Notes: generated by a model from the letters alone, not told the origin. Shown: positions 17,095 through 27,010, counted from the stretch's first letter. The stretch is DNA of 43,255 nt from Alphaproteobacteria bacterium (GCA_030431615.1 JAUIID010000017.1:1-43255), one strand, 5' to 3'. A program made the numbers and translations.

Positions 17095-17957
17095 TGCAGC
17101 GACGGATGACTCTCTGGGCGTGGCTCGGCATCGCGGTAGCCCTGGTCTGGACGCTGCTGCCGATCTACTGGTTCCTCAAGATGTCGCTCTTGACGCCGGA
17201 CGAGATCGCGCGGTTCCCGCCGCCGCTCATCCCGCTCGATCCGACGCCCGCGGCCTATTTCAACATCTTCGGCTTCGACTACCAGGTGACGCCGGAGCTC
17301 GTGCGGCGCGCCTCGGGGCAGGCGGGGCAGATCATCAACGGCCTGATCAACAGCCTGATCGTCTCGATCGTCGTGACCGCGATCACCATGCTGGTGGTGG
17401 TGCCGCTGTCCTACGTCTTCGCCCGGCTCGACTTCCGCTTCAAGCAGGCGCTGCTGATCACCATCCTGCTCTCGGTGGCGCTGCCGCCGGTCTCGACGCT
17501 CATTCCGTTCTATGCCCTCTACGTGCAGCTCGGGCTGGCCGGCACGCTCTTCGGGCTGATCATCGTCACGCTGACCATTACCATCCCCTTCGTCACCTGG
17601 ATGCTGATCGGCTACCTGCGCAACCTGCCGCCGGTCGAGCGGCTCGCGCGAGTCGATGGCTACACCCGCTTCGAGACGCTGGTCTTCATCGTCATCCCGC
17701 TGGCCAGGAGCGGTATCGCGGTTGCCGCCGTCATCGCCTTCCTCTTTGCCTGGAACGAGTACACCTATGCACTAGTGCTGGTGAACGGCACGCCGGCCAA
17801 TACTCTCGCGACCGCACTTTCGGGCTTCCTCTTCCAGCATCCCGAGCCCTCGCACCTGGCGGCCGCCCTCGTGCTCTCCATCCTGCCGCCGGTGCTCGTC
17901 GCCTATTTCCTGCAACGCCACGTCGCCGAGATGAATCTCGTCGACCCGATCCGCTGA
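17094..17957 (+). CDS. Carbohydrate ABC transporter permease, CUT1/MalG type
   Basis: Permease of 287 residues with six membrane segments. After the first segment there is a longer periplasmic loop than usual (about 35-80). The EAA loop reads VERLARVDGYTRFETLVFIV, keeping the Gly but with ERLAR in place of the usual EAAR. The C-terminal QRHVAEMNLVDPIR replaces the usual short MalG tail. Start at ATG 17094 overlaps the stop of the partner permease. Both permeases of this system have altered EAA loops, suggesting they fit one particular ATPase, probably the next gene. Confidence 0.88.
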   Translation: MQRRMTLWAWLGIAVALVWTLLPIYWFLKMSLLTPDEIARFPPPLIPLDPTPAAYFNIFGFDYQVTPELVRRASGQAGQIINGLINSLIVSIVVTAITMLVVVPLSYVFARLDFRFKQALLITILLSVALPPVSTLIPFYALYVQLGLAGTLFGLIIVTLTITIPFVTWMLIGYLRNLPPVERLARVDGYTRFETLVFIVIPLARSGIAVAAVIAFLFAWNEYTYALVLVNGTPANTLATALSGFLFQHPEPSHLAAALVLSILPPVLVAYFLQRHVAEMNLVDPIR

Positions 17958-17982
17958 AGAACGCCAAGGACCTGTACTTGTA

Positions 17983-19035
<1,053 letters not shown>

Positions 19036-19045
19036 AGGAACGAAC

Positions 19046-20044
19046 ATGGCCAAACTGCGCATGGGTGTCGTCGGCCTCGGCTTCATGGGCTCGCTGCACG
19101 CGCGGCTCTGGCACGAGCTGCCCAATACCGAGCTGGTCGCCGTGGCGGACCTCGACCCGGCCACGGGCGAGCCACTGGCCAGGAAGTACGGTTGCGCCTT
19201 CCACGCCGATCCGGCGGAGCTTCTCGCCCGCGCCGATATCGACGCCGTCAGCATCGTGACGCCGGATCGCCACCATGTTGCACCGGCCACGGCGGCGGCC
19301 GCCGCCGGCAAGCACATTCTGCTCGAGAAGCCGATGGCGCATGACGGTGCCGCCGCGGCGGAGATCGCGGCCGCGGTCGAGCGGCATGGCGTCAGGCTGA
19401 TGGTCGCCCACGTGCTCCGCTTCGACCCGCGCTACGTCCAGCTCCGGGCCGCCGCCGATCCCGAGGCGCTCGGCGAGGTCATCCACCTGCGGGCCAAGCG
19501 CAACAGCATTCGCGGCCTCGCCCAGCGACTCGGCGCCAATTCCTCGATCCTCTATTATCTCGGCGTCCACGACGTCGACATGCTGCAATGGGTGGCCCGC
19601 TCGCCGATCACCCGGGTCTATGCCCAGAAGGTGCAGAAGCTCTCGAACGGCAATGAGGACGCACTTTATGCCGTGCTCAACTTCGCCAATGGCGCCATCG
19701 GCACGCTGGACTACAGCTGGGCCTGGCCGGACGGCCTGCCCAATGGCTACTGGGTGCATTTCGAGGCCGTCGGCACGAAGAGCGCCGCCTTCCTCGAGGT
19801 CCGCGACCAGGGCCTGCACCTGGTCAGCCCGACCGGCACGGTCGGGGCCGACACCCATCTTTGGCCGGAGATCAACGGCAAGATCATCGGCGACCTGCGC
19901 GACGAGCTCCTGCACTTCGCCGAGGCGGTGCAGTCCGGCGAGCCCTTCGTCCAGGACTGGCGGGATGCCGAGGATGCGATCCGCGTGCTCGACGCGCTCT
20001 TCGCCTCGATCGACCAGGGGGCACCCGTAGAGGTCAGGCGCTAG
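19046..20044 (+). CDS. Gfo/Idh/MocA-family oxidoreductase
   Basis: NAD(P)-dependent sugar or polyol dehydrogenase, 332 residues. The N-terminal Rossmann fold has GLGFMG (10-15), followed by VTPDRHHV and the family's hallmark LLEKPMA, whose Lys is catalytic. The C-terminal alpha/beta domain contains YLGVHDVDMLQWV, where the His-x2-Asp pair is the usual substrate-binding element. ATG 19046 was chosen because GAAGGA precedes it; an earlier in-frame ATG at 19019 lies inside the ATPase gene. It ends the importer operon, which suggests oxidation of the imported compound. Its TAG shares CTAG with the stop of the facing permease. Confidence 0.9.
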   Translation: MAKLRMGVVGLGFMGSLHARLWHELPNTELVAVADLDPATGEPLARKYGCAFHADPAELLARADIDAVSIVTPDRHHVAPATAAAAAGKHILLEKPMAHDGAAAAEIAAAVERHGVRLMVAHVLRFDPRYVQLRAAADPEALGEVIHLRAKRNSIRGLAQRLGANSSILYYLGVHDVDMLQWVARSPITRVYAQKVQKLSNGNEDALYAVLNFANGAIGTLDYSWAWPDGLPNGYWVHFEAVGTKSAAFLEVRDQGLHLVSPTGTVGADTHLWPEINGKIIGDLRDELLHFAEAVQSGEPFVQDWRDAEDAIRVLDALFASIDQGAPVEVRR

Positions 20045-20931
20045 CCCTTGACCGCACCGGCGAGCAGCCCCTCGACCACGTAGCGCCAGACCAGCACGAC
20101 CAGGACCAGGGTCGGCAGGACCGCGATGAAGATGGCGCTGTTGAGCAGGCTCCAGGAGACGTCGGTATTGCGGGCGAGGGCGGCCATGACGACCGAGAGC
20201 GGCCGCGCCCGGGCGTCGCCCGAGAGGACCATCGAGAAGAGGAACTCCGTGTAGGAGAGCATGAAGGCGAAGAGGCCCGTGGCGCATACCGCGGGCAGGG
20301 CCAGCGGCATGGCGACCTTGAGGAAGCTCTGCAGGCGGGTGCAGCCATCGATCACCGCCGCCTCGAAGAGCTCCTCCGGCAGCTTCCGGAAGAAGACCGA
20401 GAGGATGAGGATGGTGAACGGCAGCGAGCGGGCGGTGTGGACCAGCACCACGGCGAGCTTGGTGCCGAGCAGGCCCATGCCGTCCACGAGCAGGTAGATC
20501 GGCGTGACGAGGGCGACGGCCGGCACCAGCGGGCTGAGGATCAGGAAAAGGAAGGCCGGCTTCTTCCGCGGGAAGGCGAAGCGGGCGAAGGCGAAGGCGG
20601 CGGGGGCGCCGAGGAGGAGGTTGAGGGCGAGGACGCTGGTCGAGATCTGCGCCGAGTTCCAAAGGCTCTGCGGCACCTGGCGGGCCGCGTCCGAGATCAT
20701 GGCCCGGTTGGCGCCTTCGGCCATGTAGGCGGCCGGCAGCTCCCCGGTGAAGATGTAGCGGTAGTTGTCGAGCGTCATGCCGCCCTCGAACACCGAGCGG
20801 TCGGGATCGAAGAGGATCCGGTCAGGCACGACGCTGCCGAAGGCGGCAAGCAGGATGGGGCCGGCGGCGAAGGCGAGGACGAGAAGGGCCGCCAGGTTCA
20901 CGATCAGCCGGTCGGCGAGCCGCCCGGTCAC
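20041..20931 (-). CDS. Carbohydrate ABC transporter permease, CUT1/MalG type
   Basis: Permease of 296 residues with six membrane segments. A large periplasmic loop (about 30-95) follows the first segment. The EAA loop is canonical (EELFEAAVIDGCTRLQSFLK), and the end YVVEGLLAGAVKG is the MalG-type tail. Its start overlaps the stop of the MalF-type gene (ATGA). No ATPase gene follows: the stop codon shares the CTAG at 20041-20044 with the convergent oxidoreductase gene. Confidence 0.9.
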   Translation of the reverse strand: MTGRLADRLIVNLAALLVLAFAAGPILLAAFGSVVPDRILFDPDRSVFEGGMTLDNYRYIFTGELPAAYMAEGANRAMISDAARQVPQSLWNSAQISTSVLALNLLLGAPAAFAFARFAFPRKKPAFLFLILSPLVPAVALVTPIYLLVDGMGLLGTKLAVVLVHTARSLPFTILILSVFFRKLPEELFEAAVIDGCTRLQSFLKVAMPLALPAVCATGLFAFMLSYTEFLFSMVLSGDARARPLSVVMAALARNTDVSWSLLNSAIFIAVLPTLVLVVLVWRYVVEGLLAGAVKG

Positions 20932-21824
20932 GACGCCTCGTCCTCGGTTGCCGCGAAGAGATCGGAGGGCAAAGCACGGGTGATGGCGACTATCATCAGG
21001 CCGGCCATGGCGACGACGAGGAAGGCGACGGCCGAGCCGGCGCCGAAATCGTACATCGAGAAGCTCTCGCGCCAGATCTGGAAGGAGAGGAGAGAGGTGG
21101 CGGTGCCGGGGCCGCCGCCGGTCATGGCGTAGACCACGTCATAGGTCGTGAAGGCGGTGAGCGCGTTGTAGACAAGGAGCACGACCACCATCGCCTTGAT
21201 TGCCGGCCAGACGACGTGGCGAAAGCGCTGCCAGGCGTTGGCCCCGTCAATCCGGGCGGCCTCGAAGAGGGCGGGGTCGATGGTCGAGAGGGCCGCCATG
21301 ATCAGGACGACCGAGAACGGCACCTGCGACCAGATATGGGCCACCGCGACCGAGGCGAAGGCGAGGTTCGGGTCGCTCAGCCAGGGGATCGAGCTCGAGA
21401 TCAGGCCGAGAACGCGCAGCCAGGTGTTGAGCATGCCCCAGCTCGGGTTGAAGACCCAGATCCAGAGCACGGCCGTGATCGTCCCCGGAAGGACCCAGGG
21501 CAGGAGCACGACCGAGCGCAGCACCGCGCGGCCGAGGAAGTGCCGCTGCAGCAGGAGGGCGGTTGCGATGCCAAGCCCGACGACGACGGGGGCGGTGATC
21601 GCTGTGAAGAGCAGCGAGTTCTTCAGGGTCTGTACGAAGAAGGGGCCGGCGATCACCTTGCGGTAATTGTCGAGCCCCGACCAGTTCAGCTCGTCCGGAA
21701 AGAGGAAATGCGCCGAGTGCAGGCTGGTCCAGAGCGTGTGGCCGATGGGGACCACGGTGAAGAGCGCCACGAGGAGGAGCGGCGCGCCCACCCAGAGGAA
21801 GGGAAAGCGCGCCGATCGCCACAT
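20928..21824 (-). CDS. Carbohydrate ABC transporter permease, CUT1/MalF type
   Basis: Permease of 298 residues with six membrane segments, starting at about residue 8 (FLWVGAPLLLVALFTVVPIG). EAA loop canonical (PALFEAARIDGANAWQRF). The frame is open to 21917 but overlaps the binding-protein gene upstream; ATG 21824 gives the standard family length, with GTG at 21848 as an alternative. No strong ribosome binding site is seen for either. It is the middle gene of a three-gene minus-strand operon: binding protein, MalF-type, MalG-type. Confidence 0.86.
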   Translation of the reverse strand: MWRSARFPFLWVGAPLLLVALFTVVPIGHTLWTSLHSAHFLFPDELNWSGLDNYRKVIAGPFFVQTLKNSLLFTAITAPVVVGLGIATALLLQRHFLGRAVLRSVVLLPWVLPGTITAVLWIWVFNPSWGMLNTWLRVLGLISSSIPWLSDPNLAFASVAVAHIWSQVPFSVVLIMAALSTIDPALFEAARIDGANAWQRFRHVVWPAIKAMVVVLLVYNALTAFTTYDVVYAMTGGGPGTATSLLSFQIWRESFSMYDFGAGSAVAFLVVAMAGLMIVAITRALPSDLFAATEDEAS

Positions 21825-21870
21825 GCTTCGCTGGGCGCCAGTCACCGGCAGGCGGCCGGACGCCGGGCGG

Positions 21871-23172
21871 TCAGCGCGCCGCCATCTGCGCCTTGAGCTC
21901 GTTCCAGCGCGTGGCACCCTGGCTCATCACGTCCTCGACCGACGCCTCGCCGATCATCGCCTGGGCCATCAGGGGGCGGAAGCTCGCGGCCCAGATCGCG
22001 GTCCATTCCTTCCAGGTGCCGCCATGCGCGGTCTCGACCTGGGCCTGCAGGGTCGGCATCAGCACCCAGGAGCTCCACGCCTCGATCACCTCCTCGTCCT
22101 CCAGCAGCGGCAGCTGGCCGAAGCCCAGGCCCTTCTCGACGGCCCAGCGCTTGGCGACGGCATAGGGCGGTCCGGCCATGAAATCGACGAACTTCCAGGC
22201 CGCCTCGCGCCGCGCGTCGTCGCCCGCCGCCTGGGCCGTGATCGCGTAGAACTTGGTGAAGCCGAGTGTCGACTGCGCCTCGCCAGGCATCCGGGCCAGC
22301 GCGAACTCGCCGGCGAGCGGCTGGTCGGCCGTGTTGTTCATCGCCGCCAGCACATAGTTGTAGACGATGGTGAAGGCGTGGTTGCCGCTGTTCATCGCCG
22401 GGATGATGGTCGATTCGTGGTTCTCGAAGGCGACCAGCTCATCGGCGATGACGTCGCGCAGCCAGCTCAGCTGCTGGAAGGCGGCGTTGTCGGGCTGGTC
22501 GAAGATCGCCTCGCCATTCTCGTCGAAGAGGTCGCCGCCGCGGCCGTAGACCTGCGCCACGAAGGCATCGAAGAAGTTCGGCAGCTCCTGGTTGAACTCG
22601 TAGACGATCGGCCGCTCCATGCCGTTCGCCTTGAGCTTGCGCGCCGCGTCGGCGACCTCCTCCCAGGTGGTGGGCACCTCGATGCCGGCGTCGTTCAGGA
22701 TCCGCTGGTTGTAGATGAAGGAGATGGTGTCGGCGTAGTAAGGCAGCCCGTAGAGGTTGCCGTCATAGGTCATGTCGTTCAGCGTGAAGCCGGCGAGGTC
22801 GGCGCGGTAGGCCTCGATGGCCTCGGGCGCGATCTCGTTGAGCGGGGCGAGGAAGCCCGCCGCCGCCCAGGCCGGCAGCCAGTCCTGGCCGCCATAGATC
22901 ACGTCGGTCTGGGTGTTGCCGCGGAAGCGGAGCACGAGGCTGTCGTGATAGTCGGGCCAGGTGTAGTCCGTGACGTTGACCTTGATGCCCGGGTTCGCCT
23001 CCTCGAACAGGCGGACATTGTCGGCGATCGTGTCCAGCGAATAGTTCCAGACGACGAACTCGAGCGTGACGTCCGGATCCTGGGCCTGGGCCGGTACCGG
23101 GCTCCAGGCAAACGTCGCCAGCAGCGACAGCGTCGCGCCGGCCGTTGCGAGCGACCGAGACATTCCGAGCAT
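21871..23172 (-). CDS. Carbohydrate ABC transporter substrate-binding protein (CUT1)
   Basis: Periplasmic binding protein, 433 residues, SBP_bac_1 family. The signal peptide ends in PAQA before Gln31. The N-terminal strand VTLEFVVWNY, the motif LPYYADTISFIYNQRILNDA and WEEVADAARKLKANG are typical of CUT1 sugar binding proteins. Start at ATG 23172 with GAGAGGAAA upstream; the frame is open to 23457, but that part is the promoter region. First gene of the minus-strand importer operon, divergent from the peptide-binding protein gene at 23384. Confidence 0.9.
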   Translation of the reverse strand: MLGMSRSLATAGATLSLLATFAWSPVPAQAQDPDVTLEFVVWNYSLDTIADNVRLFEEANPGIKVNVTDYTWPDYHDSLVLRFRGNTQTDVIYGGQDWLPAWAAAGFLAPLNEIAPEAIEAYRADLAGFTLNDMTYDGNLYGLPYYADTISFIYNQRILNDAGIEVPTTWEEVADAARKLKANGMERPIVYEFNQELPNFFDAFVAQVYGRGGDLFDENGEAIFDQPDNAAFQQLSWLRDVIADELVAFENHESTIIPAMNSGNHAFTIVYNYVLAAMNNTADQPLAGEFALARMPGEAQSTLGFTKFYAITAQAAGDDARREAAWKFVDFMAGPPYAVAKRWAVEKGLGFGQLPLLEDEEVIEAWSSWVLMPTLQAQVETAHGGTWKEWTAIWAASFRPLMAQAMIGEASVEDVMSQGATRWNELKAQMAAR

Positions 23173-23203
23173 GGCTTTCCTCTCCCGTGCAACCTGCCTT
23201 CCG

Positions 23204-23232
23204 TTACTAGGTGAGGTCGCCCGAGCGAACAA
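23204..23232 (-). promoter_or_regulatory. Candidate promoter of the 21871-23172 operon
   Basis: On the minus strand, TTGTTC (23232-23227) and TAGTAA (23209-23204) are separated by 17 bases, about 32 bases before the ATG at 23172. Matches to the sigma-70 consensus are moderate, but the spacing and the short leader ending in a good ribosome binding site fit. Confidence 0.35.
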
Positions 23233-23383
23233 GCGGCCGGCCCGCAACGCCCGCGGCCCGCCCTGCAGCGGGATTGCTGTTGCATCCGGCCCCGAACTGC
23301 GGTTCCCTGCCACCCATGCTTCGTCTGGGCGGGGCCACAAGGATCGCCGCCGGACGCGACAACGACAACAGGGGCGCATCCAA

Positions 23384-24979
23384 ATGCGGAAAACGCTGAC
23401 TTCCACGCTGGCCTTGACGGCTCTCTTCACCGGCTTCGCGATGACCGCGGAAGCCAAGACGCTGGTCTACTGCTCGGAGGGTTCGCCCGAGGGCTTCGAC
23501 CCGGCGCTCTATACGGCCGGCACCACCTTCGACGCCTCCTCCAAGCCGGTCTACAACCGGCTCGTCGAGTTCAAGCGAGGCACGACCGAGGTCATTCCCG
23601 GGCTCGCCGAGAGCTGGGAGGTCTCCGATGACGGCACCGAGTACACGTTCACGCTGCGCGAGGGCGTGGTGCTGCACAGCAGCGATACGTTCACCCCGAC
23701 GCGCACGCTCAACGCCGACGACGTGATCTTCTCCTTCGAGCGCCAGCTCGACCCGGAGAACCCGTTCCACGCCTATGTCGAGGGTGCGAGCTGGGAATAC
23801 TTCAACGGCATGTCCATGCCGGACCTCATCAAGTCGATCGACAAGGTCGACGACATGACCGTGACGTTCGTGCTGAACCGCGCCGAGGCGCCGTTCCTCG
23901 CGAATCTCGCCATGGACTTCGCCTCGATCCTGTCGAAGGAGTACGCGGACGGCCTGGCGGCGGGCGGCAGCGCCTCCGACCTCAACCAGAAGCCCATCGG
24001 CACCGGGCCCTTCCGCTTCGTCGCCTACCAGCCGGACGCGGTCATCCGCTACCAGGCGCATGCCGACTACTGGGATGGCAAGCAGCCGATCGACGACCTC
24101 GTCTTCGCCATCACCACCGACGCCTCGGTTCGCCAGCAGAAGCTGACCGCCGGCGAATGCCATGTCATGCCCTATCCGAACCCGGCCGACGTCGCGAGCC
24201 TCAAGGGCAACGCCGACCTGCAGGTGATGGAGCAGCAGGGGCTGAACGTCGGCTACCTCGCCTACAACACCCAGCAGGCGCCGTGCGACGACAGCCGTGT
24301 GCGCAAGGCGCTCAACATGGCGATCAACAAGGAAGCGATCCTGGATGCCGTGTTCCAGGGCGCCGGACAGGTCGCGATCAACCCGATTCCGCCGACCATG
24401 TGGTCCTACAACGACGCCATCGAGGACGATCCCTATGACCCGGAGGCGGCGAAGAAGCTGCTTGCGGATGCGGGGGTCAGCGACCTTTCGATGAAGGTCT
24501 GGGCGATGCCGGTGCAGCGCCCCTACAATCCCAATGCCAGGCGTATGGCCGAGCTGATTCAGGCGGATTTCGACGCGATCGGCGTCAAGGCTGAGGTCGT
24601 CTCCTATGAGTGGGGCGAGTATCTCGAGCGCTCCAAGGCGACCGATCGCGACGGCGCCGTGCTGCTGGGCTGGACCGGCGACAATGGCGATCCGGACAAC
24701 TTCCTCGCCGTGCTGCTCGGCTGTGATGCCGTCGGCGGCGCCAATCGTGCCCAGTGGTGCAACGAGGAGTTCGAAGACCTGATCCAGAAGGCCAAGGTGG
24801 GGACCCAGGACGAGCGCGCGGCGCTCTACGAGGAAGCCCAGGTGGTCTTCAAGCGCGAGGCGCCATGGGCCACGATCGCGCACTCGATCGTGCACATGCC
24901 GATGCGTGCCAATGTCGAGGGCTACGTCATGGATCCCTTGGGCGGGCACTGGTTCGACGGCGTCGACCTGGTCGAGTGA
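23384..24979 (+). CDS. Peptide ABC transporter substrate-binding protein (DppA-like)
   Basis: Periplasmic binding protein of the SBP_bac_5 family, 531 residues, the size of DppA. Signal peptide ends in AEA before Lys25. YCSEGSPEGFDPALYTAGTT at the mature N-terminus and the DPYDPEAAKKLLADAG motif match dipeptide/haem-type DppA. Cysteine pairs (GCDAVGG with QWCNEEF) are in the positions of the E. coli DppA disulfides. Start at ATG 23384, 15 bases after AGGGGCG begins; the longer open frame is in the divergent intergenic region. Operon: DppA, B, C, D, F. Substrate probably dipeptides, but this family also carries haem, ALA and other compounds. Confidence 0.92.
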   Translation: MRKTLTSTLALTALFTGFAMTAEAKTLVYCSEGSPEGFDPALYTAGTTFDASSKPVYNRLVEFKRGTTEVIPGLAESWEVSDDGTEYTFTLREGVVLHSSDTFTPTRTLNADDVIFSFERQLDPENPFHAYVEGASWEYFNGMSMPDLIKSIDKVDDMTVTFVLNRAEAPFLANLAMDFASILSKEYADGLAAGGSASDLNQKPIGTGPFRFVAYQPDAVIRYQAHADYWDGKQPIDDLVFAITTDASVRQQKLTAGECHVMPYPNPADVASLKGNADLQVMEQQGLNVGYLAYNTQQAPCDDSRVRKALNMAINKEAILDAVFQGAGQVAINPIPPTMWSYNDAIEDDPYDPEAAKKLLADAGVSDLSMKVWAMPVQRPYNPNARRMAELIQADFDAIGVKAEVVSYEWGEYLERSKATDRDGAVLLGWTGDNGDPDNFLAVLLGCDAVGGANRAQWCNEEFEDLIQKAKVGTQDERAALYEEAQVVFKREAPWATIAHSIVHMPMRANVEGYVMDPLGGHWFDGVDLVE

Positions 24980-25001
24980 AAGCCCGCTCGTGAACACGAA
25001 A

Positions 25002-25029
25002 CGATCCGGGGCGGCGACGCTCCGGATCG
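25002..25029 (+). other. Strong intercistronic stem-loop between dppA- and dppB-like genes
   Basis: CGATCCGGGGCG and CGCTCCGGATCG pair over 12 bp (one G-U) around the tetraloop GCGA, a GNRA loop. It lies 22 bases past the binding-protein stop and 29 bases before the GTG of the permease. There is no T-run, so it is more likely an mRNA processing or stabilising element, or partial attenuator, that raises binding-protein output over permease output. Confidence 0.6.
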
Positions 25030-25058
25030 CCGCGACCAGGCGGGGAGGGAGCTGAGCC

Positions 25059-26063
25059 GTGCTGCGCTTCCTCCTTTCCCGGTTCGCCCTGCTCGTGCCG
25101 ACCTTCATCGGCGTCTCGATCGTCGCCTTCGCCTTCGTCCGGCTCCTGCCGGGCGACCCGATCCTGCTGCTCGCCGGCGAGCGCGGCATGAGCGCCGAGC
25201 GCTACGCGCAGCTCCAGGAGCTCTACGGCTTCGACAAGCCGATCGTCGTGCAGTACCTGATCTATCTGAAGGACGTGCTCACCGGCGATCTCGGCACCTC
25301 GATCGTCACCAAGCGGCCGGTGTTCGACGAGTTCCTCGTCCTCTTCCCCGCCACCATCGAGCTCGCGGTCTGCGCCATCCTGCTGGCTACCGTCGTCGGG
25401 GTGACCGTGGGCGTCATTGCCGCGGTCCGGCGGGGCTCCTGGTTCGACCAGGGGTTCATGGGGGTCGCCCTCGTCGGCTATTCGATGCCGATCTTCTGGT
25501 GGGGGCTGCTGCTCATCATCTTCTTCTCCGGCATGCTGCAATGGACGCCGGTCTCGGGCCGCATCTCGCTGCTCTACTACTTCCCGCCGGTGACCGGCTT
25601 CATGCTGATCGACAGCCTGCTGTCCGGGCAGGAGGGCGCCTTCCGCTCGGCGCTCAGCCACCTCATCCTGCCGACCATCGTGCTCGGCACCATCCCGCTC
25701 GCGGTCATCGCCCGGCAGACCCGCTCGGCGATGCTCGAGGTGCTGGGCGAGGACTATGTGCGCACCGCCCGGGCCAAGGGCCTGGGCCCCATGCGGGTCG
25801 TGGGCCTGCACGCGCTCAGGAACGCGCTGATCCCGGTGGTCACCACCATCGGCCTGCAGGTCGGCGTGCTGCTCGCCGGCGCCATCCTGACCGAGACCAT
25901 CTTCTCCTGGCCCGGTATCGGCAAGTGGATGGTCGATTCGGTCTCCAAGCGTGACTATGCGGTGGTGCAGGGCGGCCTGTTGCTGATCGCCGGCGTGATC
26001 ATGCTCGTCAACCTGCTGGTCGACCTGCTCTACGGGCTGGTCAACCCGCGAATCCGCCACTGA
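25059..26063 (+). CDS. Peptide ABC transporter permease, DppB-like
   Basis: First permease of the peptide importer, 334 residues. The N-terminal segment RFALLVPTFIGVSIVAFAFV is followed by RLLPGDP, the family's standard N-terminal block. It has six membrane segments; the EAA loop is EVLGEDYVRTARAKGLGPMR. C-terminal LLVDLLYGLVNPRIRH is typical. Start GTG 25059 after GGGGAGGGAGC. It is separated from the binding protein by 79 bases containing the stem-loop; the following permease starts 17 bases past its stop. Confidence 0.92.
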   Translation: MLRFLLSRFALLVPTFIGVSIVAFAFVRLLPGDPILLLAGERGMSAERYAQLQELYGFDKPIVVQYLIYLKDVLTGDLGTSIVTKRPVFDEFLVLFPATIELAVCAILLATVVGVTVGVIAAVRRGSWFDQGFMGVALVGYSMPIFWWGLLLIIFFSGMLQWTPVSGRISLLYYFPPVTGFMLIDSLLSGQEGAFRSALSHLILPTIVLGTIPLAVIARQTRSAMLEVLGEDYVRTARAKGLGPMRVVGLHALRNALIPVVTTIGLQVGVLLAGAILTETIFSWPGIGKWMVDSVSKRDYAVVQGGLLLIAGVIMLVNLLVDLLYGLVNPRIRH

Positions 26064-26080
26064 CGGGGAAGGAACCGGTC

Positions 26081-27007
26081 ATGGCGCAGGAGCGGGCGGC
26101 AAGCGACGGCGAGGCAAGGGCACCGGTCGACGCCTGGGCGATGCGGCGGGCGATGCTGGCGGAGTTCTGGTTCTACTTCAGCCAGAACCGCGGTGCCGTG
26201 ATCGGCCTCTTCGTCTTCGTCGCCATCGTCATGATCGCCGTCTTCGCCCCGCTCCTGGCACCCTACAGCCCGATCCTGCAGAACCGCGGTGCCCTGCTCC
26301 TGCCGCCCTTCTGGCAGGAGGGCGGCTCGCTGGCCTATCCGCTCGGCACCGACGCGGTCGGCCGCGACATGCTCTCGAGGCTCATCTACGGTGCCCGGTT
26401 CTCGCTCTTCATCGGCATGTTCGTGGTGGCACTCTCGGTCACCTCGGGCGTGCTGCTCGGGCTTGCCGCCGGCTATTTCCGCGGCTGGCTCGACGTCGCC
26501 ATCGTGCGGCTGATGGACGTCATCCTGGCCTTCCCGTCGCTGCTCCTCGCCCTCGTGCTGGTGGCCATCATCGGCCCCGGGCTGATCAATGCCATGATCG
26601 CCATCGCCCTCGTCTACCAGCCCCACTTCGTGCGGCTGACCCGGGGCTCGGTGATGGCCGAGCGTGGCCGCGAATATGTCACGGCCTCGAGGGTCGCGGG
26701 CGCCGGAAGGCTTCGGCTGATGTTCCTCACCATCCTGCCCAACTGCCTCGCGCCCTTGATCGTCCAGGCGACGCTCGCCTTCTCCAGCGCCATCCTCGAT
26801 GCCGCGGCCCTGGGCTTCCTCGGCATGGGGGCCCAGCCGCCGACGCCCGAATGGGGCACCATGCTGGCCGAGGCGCGCGAGTTCATCCTGCGGGCCTGGT
26901 GGGTCGTCACCTTCCCCGGCCTCGCGATCCTGGTCACCGTGCTGGCGATCAACCTGATGGGCGACGGGCTCAGGGACGCGCTCGACCCGAAGATGAAGCG
27001 GGGCTGA
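26081..27007 (+). CDS. Peptide ABC transporter permease, DppC-like
   Basis: Second permease, 308 residues, with a cytoplasmic N-terminal tail of about 38 residues, then six membrane segments. The block LAYPLGTDAVGRDMLSRLIYGAR is the DppC/OppC hallmark, and the EAA-type loop includes GREYVTASRVAGAGRLRLM. C-terminal DGLRDALDPKMKRG is standard. ATG 26081 follows GGGGAAGGAA. It forms the channel heterodimer with the DppB-like protein. Confidence 0.92.
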   Translation: MAQERAASDGEARAPVDAWAMRRAMLAEFWFYFSQNRGAVIGLFVFVAIVMIAVFAPLLAPYSPILQNRGALLLPPFWQEGGSLAYPLGTDAVGRDMLSRLIYGARFSLFIGMFVVALSVTSGVLLGLAAGYFRGWLDVAIVRLMDVILAFPSLLLALVLVAIIGPGLINAMIAIALVYQPHFVRLTRGSVMAERGREYVTASRVAGAGRLRLMFLTILPNCLAPLIVQATLAFSSAILDAAALGFLGMGAQPPTPEWGTMLAEAREFILRAWWVVTFPGLAILVTVLAINLMGDGLRDALDPKMKRG

Positions 27008-27010
27008 GCG

